DNA from: an uncultured Bacteroidales bacterium
GTDB taxonomy: Bacteria > Bacteroidota > Bacteroidia > Bacteroidales > UBA932
Assembly: GCA_946999645.1 (NCBI GenBank)
Contig: CAMQDS010000001.1
Coordinates: 235,661-299,660 of the forward strand
DNA length: 64,000 nt
Reading direction: 5' to 3'
The notes under the pieces are model-generated. The model was given only the letters and a program-made list of their open reading frames with translations. It made no database searches and was not told the origin of the DNA. Made by a program: the position numbers and the translations under genes. Below are positions 53,683 through 60,871 of this stretch, piece by piece. Within the stretch, counting starts at the first letter, position 1. Each line of letters begins with the position of its first letter.

Positions 53683-54504
53683 ATGATAAAAGTGTTTAAT
53701 GTGTTGTGGAAAATCAGCCTTACAGGGCTGATTTTCCTGTCATTTACAGCAAATTCTCAAGAAATGACTGTAATGGACTGGAATGTGCTTTCTCTTGAAA
53801 AACAAGATAAAAGTGGACAAAACGGCTTCCCAATAGATGATTTCGTAGAGGTATTTAAAAAATACAATCCAGATATTCTATGCCTGAATGAATTTGAAAC
53901 AGGTACGTCTAGGGTAGGAAAGGAAAAGATGGCAGAGATAGGTGCAGCATTGGGTATGTACGGATATTTCATAGAGTCCTATCCCAAGGATAAAGGCTAT
54001 TATGGGAATGTTATTTTATCTAAATATCCCATTATTAGTTCTCACTCTCAGAAGATGATATACAAAAACCATAAAGGGAATGGATATTATCAGTTTAATA
54101 CAGACTCTGAACTTAATGACTATGGTGCAGATCAGAGAAGCGTAGGCTATGTTGATATATTATTTCCCATAGGTAATGGAAACTTTAAAACCTTGCGCAT
54201 TGTTTGTACTCATTTCGACCATAAGGGAAACGAAGAAAAGGTACGAGGTAGGCAGGTTGGAGAAGTAATTAAGTTTGCCTCCTTGGCTAAGCCAGTTTAT
54301 CCTACAATTTTGTGTGGAGACTTAAATACTGCTCAGCCATATACTTTAGACCCCTTCAATAAAATAGGAGATCATCAAATTGAAAATTGGGTAGACCATA
54401 TATATACTTTTCCTAAGGGAACTTTCAAAAATGTTAATAAATCAGTATTCAGGGCAGGAAATCTCTCCGATCATGATGCCGTAATAGTTAAAATTAAATT
54501 ATAA
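53683..54504 (+). CDS. Endonuclease/exonuclease/phosphatase-family phosphoesterase
   Basis: The 273-residue exported protein (hydrophobic signal about residues 8-25) carries the EEP fold: MDWNVLSL, the metal-binding glutamate in LCLNEFETG, CGDLNTAQ, and SDHDAVIV with the catalytic histidine. This family hydrolyses phosphodiesters or phosphomonoesters on nucleic acids, inositol phosphates or lipids; export argues against a nucleic-acid repair role. It starts six bases after SusD. A perfect 12-bp hairpin occupies 53708-53737 within its signal-peptide codons. Confidence 0.85.
   Translation: MIKVFNVLWKISLTGLIFLSFTANSQEMTVMDWNVLSLEKQDKSGQNGFPIDDFVEVFKKYNPDILCLNEFETGTSRVGKEKMAEIGAALGMYGYFIESYPKDKGYYGNVILSKYPIISSHSQKMIYKNHKGNGYYQFNTDSELNDYGADQRSVGYVDILFPIGNGNFKTLRIVCTHFDHKGNEEKVRGRQVGEVIKFASLAKPVYPTILCGDLNTAQPYTLDPFNKIGDHQIENWVDHIYTFPKGTFKNVNKSVFRAGNLSDHDAVIVKIKL
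53708..53737 (+). promoter_or_regulatory. Strong hairpin at the start of the EEP gene
   Basis: GGAAAATCAGCC and GGCTGATTTTCC pair perfectly over 12 bp with a six-base loop. It starts 31 bases past the SusD stop, the same relative place as the PUL1 hairpin at 29484-29517. It may stabilise the SusCD transcript end or limit EEP translation. Confidence 0.5.
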
Positions 54505-54516
54505 TAGGAGGCAGAG

Positions 54517-55302
54517 ATGAAAAAAATAGGAATAATTGTTTTATTATCTTCTTCCATCTTATTTTCTTGTCAGAAACAGGAAAGTAAATCCGAAAATAGA
54601 AAGGAAGAGCCTAAGGAACAGGTTAGTCACAGTGCGGAAATCTTGTTTATTTCACGTCTGTCTTCAGAGTCATTGTTTTCTTCACCTCAAGATTATATTA
54701 AGGTGCGTGACTATATGAAAAAAGAAGAAAAGAATGCGTCTGTTGCATATTTGGACAGAACAGATTTTGCAGGAGTAAAATATTCACAACAGATAGCAGT
54801 CGACTTATATAAATGGAATTCATTTACTATAAATAAGTTATCTAATAAAAATGACGTTGAAGGTGGAACATTCTATTTTAATTCTCCGACACGTCAAATC
54901 GATGCAATCAGCATAGGGGAGGATAATTTTTTACAGAAATCAAGTCAGGAAGTGAAGGGATTAATTTCTAAAGATGGTCATAAAAAGACTGTAATAATTA
55001 AAATTCCTTTTGTGTTAGGTTCTATTAGTGACAAAAATTCTGTTGATAATTTATCAAAGGCTATAGAGCAAATAGTAAAAGAGACCGCCAATTACTTAAT
55101 GATTATTACAGTAAAGTCTGATTTAAAGGAACTTTTGAAGACACAGTCTCTTTCAAATAGCTCTGTTTCTGAAATAGTAAATGGAAAGGAATACGATATT
55201 GTTATGATTGCCAATCCTAAATTTTGGAAACTTGGAGACCAAGTCGTAAAAAATGAAATAGCTACAGGTATTAATTCGTATGGCATACATATTTCATGGT
55301 AG
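54517..55302 (+). CDS. Uncharacterised lipoprotein, last gene of PUL2
   Basis: The 261-residue lipoprotein (lipid cysteine in LFSC, about residue 18) is followed by a Glu/Lys-rich linker and one globular domain. I do not recognise a family. Its order of strands and helices faintly recalls 5'-nucleotidase-type metallophosphoesterases (ILFISRL, AYLDRTDFAG, INKLSNKND at the places of motif DxH, GD and GNH), but the metal residues are not there. It could be a decayed phosphoesterase or unrelated. It lies 12 bases after the EEP gene and should be co-transcribed. Confidence 0.7.
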   Translation: MKKIGIIVLLSSSILFSCQKQESKSENRKEEPKEQVSHSAEILFISRLSSESLFSSPQDYIKVRDYMKKEEKNASVAYLDRTDFAGVKYSQQIAVDLYKWNSFTINKLSNKNDVEGGTFYFNSPTRQIDAISIGEDNFLQKSSQEVKGLISKDGHKKTVIIKIPFVLGSISDKNSVDNLSKAIEQIVKETANYLMIITVKSDLKELLKTQSLSNSSVSEIVNGKEYDIVMIANPKFWKLGDQVVKNEIATGINSYGIHISW

Positions 55303-55316
55303 GGCTTGAGTAAAAT

Positions 55317-55376
55317 TTTGATAAGAATTAAATAATACTTACCTTTGCGACCCCTATAATGTGTAGGGATCGCAAA
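55317..55376 (+). promoter_or_regulatory. rplM operon promoter with overlapping 13-bp palindrome
   Basis: TTTG (55317-55320), a 19-base spacer and TACCTTTG (55340-55347) form a textbook Bacteroidota promoter. Arms at 55344-55356 and 55364-55376 (TTTGCGACCCCTA and TAGGGATCGCAAA) pair with one mismatch around seven bases. The palindrome begins within the -7 box and runs past the expected start of transcription. Confidence 0.8.
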
Positions 55377-55407
55377 TTTTATTTATTAACCATTAAAGAT
55401 CAAGACA

Positions 55408-55860
55408 GTGGACACACAAAGCTACAAAACAGTATCGCTAAACGCAGCAACTGTAAAGAAAGAGTGGGTCGTCATTGATGCAACGGGTCTGGCACTCGGC
55501 CGTCTTGCTTCCCGTATTGCTCTTGTCCTTCGCGGAAAGAACAAACCGGGCTTTACTCCTAATGTTGATTGCGGTGACAATGTAATCGTAATTAATGCGG
55601 AGAAAGTAGCGCTTACAGGAAAAAAGATGACTGACAGGGTGTATGTACGCTATACCGGTTATCCTGGTGGACAGCGTTTTACAACGCCAGCTGAGATTCT
55701 TCGAAAGAGACCTACTGAATTGGTCAGGAGAGCAGTAAAAGGTATGCTCCCTAAGAACCGTCTTGGTGATAAGATTCTCAATAACCTCTTCATATATGCA
55801 GGTACTGAGCATCCTCATCAGGCGCAACAGCCAAGAACAATTAAGTTAAACGAAATTTAA
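55408..55860 (+). CDS. rplM: 50S ribosomal protein L13
   Basis: A 150-residue protein with L13 motifs (EWVVIDATGLALGRLASRIALVLRGK, NVDCGDNVIVINAEKV, MLPKNRLG). The start codon is GTG at 55408; family alignment places the N-terminus MDTQSYKT there, matching Bacteroidales L13. The gene heads the operon rplM-rpsI-rpsB-tsf and lies 61 bases after the -7 box. Confidence 0.97.
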   Translation: MDTQSYKTVSLNAATVKKEWVVIDATGLALGRLASRIALVLRGKNKPGFTPNVDCGDNVIVINAEKVALTGKKMTDRVYVRYTGYPGGQRFTTPAEILRKRPTELVRRAVKGMLPKNRLGDKILNNLFIYAGTEHPHQAQQPRTIKLNEI

Positions 55861-55869
55861 ACAGAGCAA

Positions 55870-56262
55870 ATGGAAAAAACAGTTAACGCCCTTGGAAGAC
55901 GTAAATCAGCCGTGGCTCGTGTTTATGTGGCTACCGGAAAAGGTAACATTACAGTTAATGGACGTGACTTAAAGGAATATTTCCCTGATGAGTCACTTCA
56001 GTACATTGCAAATCAGCCTTTTGAAGTAACTGGTACCGCAGGAAGGTTTGATGTAAAGGCTAACCTCGACGGAGGTGGAATCAAAGGTCAGGCAGAAGCA
56101 TTAAGACTCGGAATAGCTCGTGCACTTTGCGAGGTAGATCGTGAGGCTTATCGTTCCGCACTTAAGACCGCTGGTTTCCTTACCCGTGATTCAAGAGAGG
56201 TTGAAAGGAAAAAGCCTGGTCAGCCTGGAGCACGTCGCCGCTTCCAGTTCAGCAAACGTTAA
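55870..56262 (+). CDS. rpsI: 30S ribosomal protein S9
   Basis: A 130-residue protein with [20 protein letters not shown], the internal [19 protein letters not shown] motif, and the basic C-terminal tail [14 protein letters not shown] that reaches the ribosomal P site. Nine bases separate it from rplM, the near-universal rplM-rpsI pair. Confidence 0.97.
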   Translation: MEKTVNALGRRKSAVARVYVATGKGNITVNGRDLKEYFPDESLQYIANQPFEVTGTAGRFDVKANLDGGGIKGQAEALRLGIARALCEVDREAYRSALKTAGFLTRDSREVERKKPGQPGARRRFQFSKR

Positions 56263-56308
56263 ACGATTGCTTGTACTTAGATTTATGTTTTAGCACAATC
56301 CGGTGACA

Positions 56309-56448
56309 AATCTTGAGACCTGATTCTTAGATGAATATTTAAGACAGCTGCTGCAAGATTGCCGAGATTGCGGAAAATTCAGGAGACTGGGGTTGGTCCC
56401 GCTACTCCTAATTGATGAAGAGAGTCCTGCAGACAAGGCAAATGTCTG
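56309..56448 (+). ncRNA. Candidate structured leader of rpsB
   Basis: Within the 224-base rpsI-rpsB gap three nested or consecutive stems can be drawn: AATCTTG/CAAGATT (56309-56315 with 56354-56360) enclosing TCTTA/TAAGA; AGGAG/CTCCT with an inner GGG/CCC (56381-56409); and CAGACA/TGTCTG (56430-56448). No promoter of the TAnnTTTG form is seen here, so it is likely an internal cis-element for ribosomal-protein feedback. Confidence 0.45.
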
Positions 56449-56486
56449 ATAGGGAAAGTTTAAAACAAAACAAACAATTTTATAAA

Positions 56487-57341
56487 ATGCCAAGAACAAA
56501 TTTCCAGGAATTACTCGACGCAGGTGTTCATTTTGGACATCTTTCCAGAAAGTGGAATCCTAAAATGGCTCCATATATCTTTATAGAAAGAAATGGAATT
56601 CATATTATAGACCTGCACAAGAGTATTGTCAAGATAGACGAAGCCGCAGAGGTTTTGAAAGAACTTGCACATTCAGGTCGCAAAATCCTCTTTGTGGCTA
56701 CCAAAAAACAGGCAAAAGAGATTGTGGCAGAAAAGGCCGCATCTGTAAATATGCCTTATGTTACAGAAAGATGGCCGGGTGGTATGCTCACAAACTTCCC
56801 GACTATACGCAAGGCGATCAAAAAGATGAATACCATCGATAAAATGAAAGAAGATGGTACATTTGACAAACTTGCAAAACGTGAGCGTCTTCAGGTAGAC
56901 CGCCAGAGAGCTAAGTTGGAAAAGAACTTAGGCTCTATCAAGGATATGAGTCGTCTTCCTTCAGCAATCTTTGTAGTTGATGTACAAAAAGAAGCAAATG
57001 CTGTAAGAGAAGCTAATCGTCTTAATATACCGGTTATCGCTATGGTTGATACTTGTTGCGATCCTACTCCTATTGATTATGTGATTCCGGCAAATGACGC
57101 CTCTTCTAAGTCTATTGAGTGCATTCTTACAGCTCTTTGTTCTGCAATTCAGGAAGGGCTAGCCGAGAGAAAATTGGAGAAAGAAAAAGAGGCTGATAAT
57201 GCAGCAGCAAACAATGCTGAGGAAAAGTCAGTTGCAAAGAAACTCCGTTCTCGTAAAAATGCAAAACCTGTAGACGAAGAAGTAGAAACCCTTGAGAATA
57301 AGGCTGAAGACAAAGAGTCTACAGAGACAACTGAAGAATAA
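56487..57341 (+). CDS. rpsB: 30S ribosomal protein S2
   Basis: The 284-residue protein starts [32 protein letters not shown], the S2 opening, and contains [25 protein letters not shown] and [26 protein letters not shown]-like sequence. A charged C-terminal tail of about 50 residues extends it. The ATG at 56487 starts right before the conserved core; the frame is open further upstream but those residues do not resemble S2. tsf follows after 18 bases, as in most bacteria. Confidence 0.96.
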   Translation: [284 protein letters not shown]

Positions 57342-57359
57342 TTATTAAAAATAGACACT

Positions 57360-58196
57360 ATGCAGATTACAGCAGCAGACGTAATGAAATTACGTAAGAT
57401 GACCAGTGCTGGTATGATGGATTGCAAGAATGCTCTAACAGAGGCAGAAGGCGATTTCAAAAAGGCAGTGGATATCATTAGAGAAAAAGGTAAACTTGTT
57501 GCAGCAAAAAGAGCTGATCGTGAAACAAGTGAGGGAGCTGTCCTGACTCGTGTACAAGGTGGCAAAGCCGTAATAGTATGCCTTGGCTGCGAGACAGACT
57601 TTGTGTCAGCTACTCCTGATTTCAAAGCATTGGCAAATGAAATTGCTGATGCAGCAATTGCAAACCTTCCTGAAGATGCTGAAGGACTTAAAGCTTCTAA
57701 GTGTTCAAATGGTCACACTGTAGAAGAAGAAATTTCAGCACAAACAGGAAAAACTGGTGAAAAGCATATGCTTGCATATTACAGCAAGTTAGAAGCACCT
57801 TTCATTGGTTCTTATGTCCATTTTAATAATAAATTAGGTTCTATTGTAGCTTTCAATAAGGAAGTATCTGAAGACCTTGGCAGAACTATTGCTCAGCAGG
57901 TTACAGCAATGAATCCTGTATCCGTATCTGAGGCAGATTGTCCTAAAGAGGTTGTAGATAAAGAACTTGAAATCTACAAAAAACAGATGGAAGAAGATCC
58001 TAAGATGGCAGGAAAACCAGCTGCAATGCTTGAAAACATTGCTAAAGGAAAATTAAATAAATTCTTTAAGGAACAGACTCTTCTCGATCAGGACTTTGTA
58101 CAGGGAGATGAAAAAATTTCAGTTTCTGCTTATATTAAATCCAAAGATAAAGATGCAACAGTCTTATCTTTCAGAAGATTCTCTTTAAGTGATTAA
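57360..58196 (+). CDS. tsf: Translation elongation factor Ts
   Basis: The nucleotide-exchange factor for EF-Tu. The 278-residue protein shows the N-terminal module ITAADVMKLRKMTSAGMMDCKNALTEAEGD and the core CETDFVSATPDFKALANEIA that contacts EF-Tu. It ends the rplM operon; a terminator follows at 58221. Confidence 0.97.
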   Translation: MQITAADVMKLRKMTSAGMMDCKNALTEAEGDFKKAVDIIREKGKLVAAKRADRETSEGAVLTRVQGGKAVIVCLGCETDFVSATPDFKALANEIADAAIANLPEDAEGLKASKCSNGHTVEEEISAQTGKTGEKHMLAYYSKLEAPFIGSYVHFNNKLGSIVAFNKEVSEDLGRTIAQQVTAMNPVSVSEADCPKEVVDKELEIYKKQMEEDPKMAGKPAAMLENIAKGKLNKFFKEQTLLDQDFVQGDEKISVSAYIKSKDKDATVLSFRRFSLSD

Positions 58197-58220
58197 TCAC
58201 TGGTTTTATATATTTTATAT

Positions 58221-58252
58221 AGCGGTTCGGTTTTCGAATCGCTATTTTTTTT
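58221..58252 (+). terminator. Terminator of the rplM-rpsI-rpsB-tsf operon
   Basis: AGCGGTTCG/CGAATCGCT (one G-U pair), loop of five, followed by a long T run (58244-58252). It lies 24 bases after the tsf stop. Confidence 0.85.
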
Positions 58253-58283
58253 GATTATAACGAAAAGGATATATATAAAAGAT

Positions 58284-58315
58284 GTGCGGCTCTCGTTTCA
58301 CAACGAAAGCCGCAC
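58284..58315 (-). terminator. Second hairpin, possible terminator for the cyclophilin gene
   Basis: A 14-bp stem with one mismatch (58284-58297 with 58302-58315) and a four-base loop. On the minus strand it is followed by a T-rich stretch (ATCTTTTATATATA). It lies 117 bases past the cyclophilin stop. Confidence 0.5.
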
Positions 58316-58340
58316 GCAATTCTAACCTAAAACTTAACCT

Positions 58341-58391
58341 ATGAAAAAACTATTCGAAATGTTTATTTGCAATACTCGTGCCAACTATTAG
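58341..58391 (+). CDS. Possible 16-residue peptide
   Basis: ATG to TAG encoding MKKLFEMFICNTRANY, lying after the hairpin at 58284-58315 in a convergent intergenic region. No promoter of standard form is apparent. It may be a chance frame or a relic. Confidence 0.2.
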   Translation: MKKLFEMFICNTRANY

Positions 58392-58432
58392 TAAAAAATG
58401 AAGTTTATTTAATTTTTTTAATATAATTAAGC

Positions 58433-59209
58433 TTATTTTTTAATAATATTTATATTTGGCTTAGAAGAATTACTATCTGATACTGTCGTTGTGTCTGTTG
58501 CCATCTTCGGTTTTGACATTTCATCCAATTTTATGGTGATAATTCTGACAGGCTTTAATGGCATATCTCTTCTATCTGTTGGCACGGCTGCTATTTTGTC
58601 AATAATGTCAAATCCTTCAATCGTTTCTCCAAATACGGTATACTCTCCATCTAATTGTGAACAACACTTAGCATCCTGTACTATATAAAATTGAGATCCA
58701 GATGATTCTTTTTTAGGATTGGCTGCATCTCCTCTTCTTGCTGCTGCAATGGCACCCTTCTTATGTTTATATTCAGGTACAAATTCTGCCGGAATAGTAT
58801 AATCAGGACCTCCCTGACCATATTTTGCTACTAATGCTGTATCTTTTGAAAAAGGATCTCCGCCCTGTATCATAAATCCATTTATTACACGATGAAAAAG
58901 AAGACTATCATAATAACCTGATAATGCGAGTTTTTCAAAATTATAACGGTGCTTTGGAGTTTTACTATATAGTTTTATTTTAATAGTGCCAAGATTGGTA
59001 ACTATATCAAATACTGGTTCTTCTTCCAACATTGCAATAGTTGTTTCTGCGTTCATTAATTTTGTTTTCATTTCTACTTTTTCTAATGAATCTTTTATAA
59101 AAAGTTCTCTTTCAGCTGCTTTTTGTGCGGCTTTTTTCTTATTTGCGCAACTGAATAATATTAAAATTGTACCAACACCGCAAAGTACCCTGAAAATGAT
59201 TTTGTTCAT
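58433..59209 (-). CDS. Cyclophilin-type peptidyl-prolyl isomerase lipoprotein
   Basis: Speeds proline isomerisation in exported proteins. The 258-residue lipoprotein (lipid cysteine in TILILFSC, about residue 21) has a Lys/Glu-rich linker (about 23-65), then the cyclophilin domain: FHRVINGFMIQGGDP with the catalytic arginine, SSGSQFYIVQ, and GEYTVFGETIEGFDIIDKI. The acylated N-terminus probably places it in the periplasm facing a membrane. The gene is divergent from the flippase gene. Confidence 0.92.
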   Translation of the reverse strand: MNKIIFRVLCGVGTILILFSCANKKKAAQKAAERELFIKDSLEKVEMKTKLMNAETTIAMLEEEPVFDIVTNLGTIKIKLYSKTPKHRYNFEKLALSGYYDSLLFHRVINGFMIQGGDPFSKDTALVAKYGQGGPDYTIPAEFVPEYKHKKGAIAAARRGDAANPKKESSGSQFYIVQDAKCCSQLDGEYTVFGETIEGFDIIDKIAAVPTDRRDMPLKPVRIITIKLDEMSKPKMATDTTTVSDSNSSKPNINIIKK

Positions 59210-59276
59210 AATTAATAACCTTTATTATAAATCGTGAAAATAGCAATTTTTACAAAATTAAGTAAGTTAAAATTGC

Positions 59277-59284
59277 TAAATTTG
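59277..59284 (+). promoter_or_regulatory. Flippase promoter -7 box very near the start codon
   Basis: TAAATTTG ends eight bases before the ATG at 59293, so the transcript would have almost no leader. Confidence 0.5.
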
Positions 59285-59292
59285 CTCCCATT

Positions 59293-60840
59293 ATGGCAAA
59301 TCCGTTAAAACAACTTGCGGGTGAAACAGCAATATATGGTCTGAGTACGATACTTGCCCGCATTATAAATTTTGCCTTCGTTCCATTTTATACGAGATTA
59401 TTGACGAAGGCGAGTTATGGAATAGTATCGGAGTTCATGGCTTACATAGCTGTATTTCAAGTTGTTCTTGTCTTGGGACTTGAAACAGGGTGCTTTAGAT
59501 TTGCGAATAAGGAGAATGTTTCTCCTAAATCCGTCTACTCTAATGCTCTTTTAGCAACGACATCCATTGGTTTCGCATTTTTTGCAATAATTCTTGTCTT
59601 TGCTAAGCCGTTAGCAGTTGCAATGGGCTATGAAGGTTACCAAAGCATATTAATATATGTCGGCGGTATTCTTACAATAGATAGTATAACTGCAATTCTT
59701 TTTGCAAAACTTCGTCAGGAGCATAAAGCCTTCAAATTTGCTATAATGAAGACTGTTAAGATCCTTACTGAGACCATAGGTAATATTGTATTATTTTTCC
59801 CGTTTGCAAAATATTGTAATTCTGTTGCCCTATCAACGGGTAAAAGTCTTCAGTCTTTGACTTCATCTGACGTATGGATGCTCCATTTTGTATCAGCATC
59901 ACCAGATTTCACTTATCCTATTTTTGCTATACTTCTAAGTTGTTTGGTTTGTGCCATTCTTTTCTTGCCAGATTTACTTAAGTTCTCATTTGAATTTCAT
60001 GGGGTTTTACTCAGAAGGATGCTTGCATATTCAATACCTCTTATGGTGGCATCACTTCCAGGAGTAGTAAATGATTTTCTCGATAGAATATTGTTTAGAT
60101 ATTTTGATAAAAGTGCAGATTTATGGCAGGCTAGTCTTGGCGTTTATCAGGCGTCTGTAAAATTGGCAGTTATAATGAATTTGTTTATTCAAATGTTTCG
60201 TTTTGCTGCTGAACCATTTTTCTTTCAAAGAGTTAAAGATAAGGGGTCAAAAGAATTGTATGCTACTGTTATGGAATTTTTTACTGCATTCTGTGGCGTA
60301 ATTTTTCTTGGTGTTATACTTTATATAGATATTTTTTCACTTATACTTGGAAAGGATTTCAGGAGCGGTATCGGTATCGTTCCTATTATGATGTTGTCTT
60401 ATATGCTTTTAGGAATGTTGTTTAATGTTTCTATGTGGTATAAGTTGTCAGAAAAAACAAATATGGCAATATGGATTACTCTTGCTGGGCTTGTTGTTAC
60501 AGCGGTTGTGAATATTATTTTTATGCCATATTATTCCTATTGGGCTGCAGCCTTCGGGCATCTTGCAAGTTATCTTGTTATGTTTATTATAAGCACTGTC
60601 TTAGGTGCAAAATATTATCCTATACCTTATAATTGGAAACGAATATCCCTATTCTTTATTTTAATGGGAGTTATATACTTTGTTTCACTTTTAATTGATT
60701 ATGAAATGTTTTCTGATAAACAAAACTTAAATATTCTGAAACTCAGTATACATACTGCACTGTTGTTTATCTATATAGCATTGTCATTTATCTTGTTAAG
60801 AAAACGATATACAGGTATTATGAAAACTACGAAATATTAA
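59293..60840 (+). CDS. Oligosaccharide flippase family protein (MOP/MATE superfamily)
   Basis: The 515-residue integral membrane protein has about 12-14 hydrophobic segments. It opens PLKQLAGETAIYGLSTILARIINFAFVPFYTRLLT, typical of Wzx-like polysaccharide exporters. Such proteins flip lipid-linked glycans across the inner membrane. No glycosyltransferase genes lie nearby, so its substrate is open. The promoter -7 box lies immediately before the ATG. Confidence 0.87.
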   Translation: MANPLKQLAGETAIYGLSTILARIINFAFVPFYTRLLTKASYGIVSEFMAYIAVFQVVLVLGLETGCFRFANKENVSPKSVYSNALLATTSIGFAFFAIILVFAKPLAVAMGYEGYQSILIYVGGILTIDSITAILFAKLRQEHKAFKFAIMKTVKILTETIGNIVLFFPFAKYCNSVALSTGKSLQSLTSSDVWMLHFVSASPDFTYPIFAILLSCLVCAILFLPDLLKFSFEFHGVLLRRMLAYSIPLMVASLPGVVNDFLDRILFRYFDKSADLWQASLGVYQASVKLAVIMNLFIQMFRFAAEPFFFQRVKDKGSKELYATVMEFFTAFCGVIFLGVILYIDIFSLILGKDFRSGIGIVPIMMLSYMLLGMLFNVSMWYKLSEKTNMAIWITLAGLVVTAVVNIIFMPYYSYWAAAFGHLASYLVMFIISTVLGAKYYPIPYNWKRISLFFILMGVIYFVSLLIDYEMFSDKQNLNILKLSIHTALLFIYIALSFILLRKRYTGIMKTTKY

Positions 60841-60871
60841 ATATCTTTATAAAAACCAATAACTATATCAA

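Noticed and set aside
57149..57625. 158-codon minus-strand frame across the rpsB/tsf junction
   Set aside because: It is antisense to two ribosomal-operon genes and its composition is that of a shadow frame.
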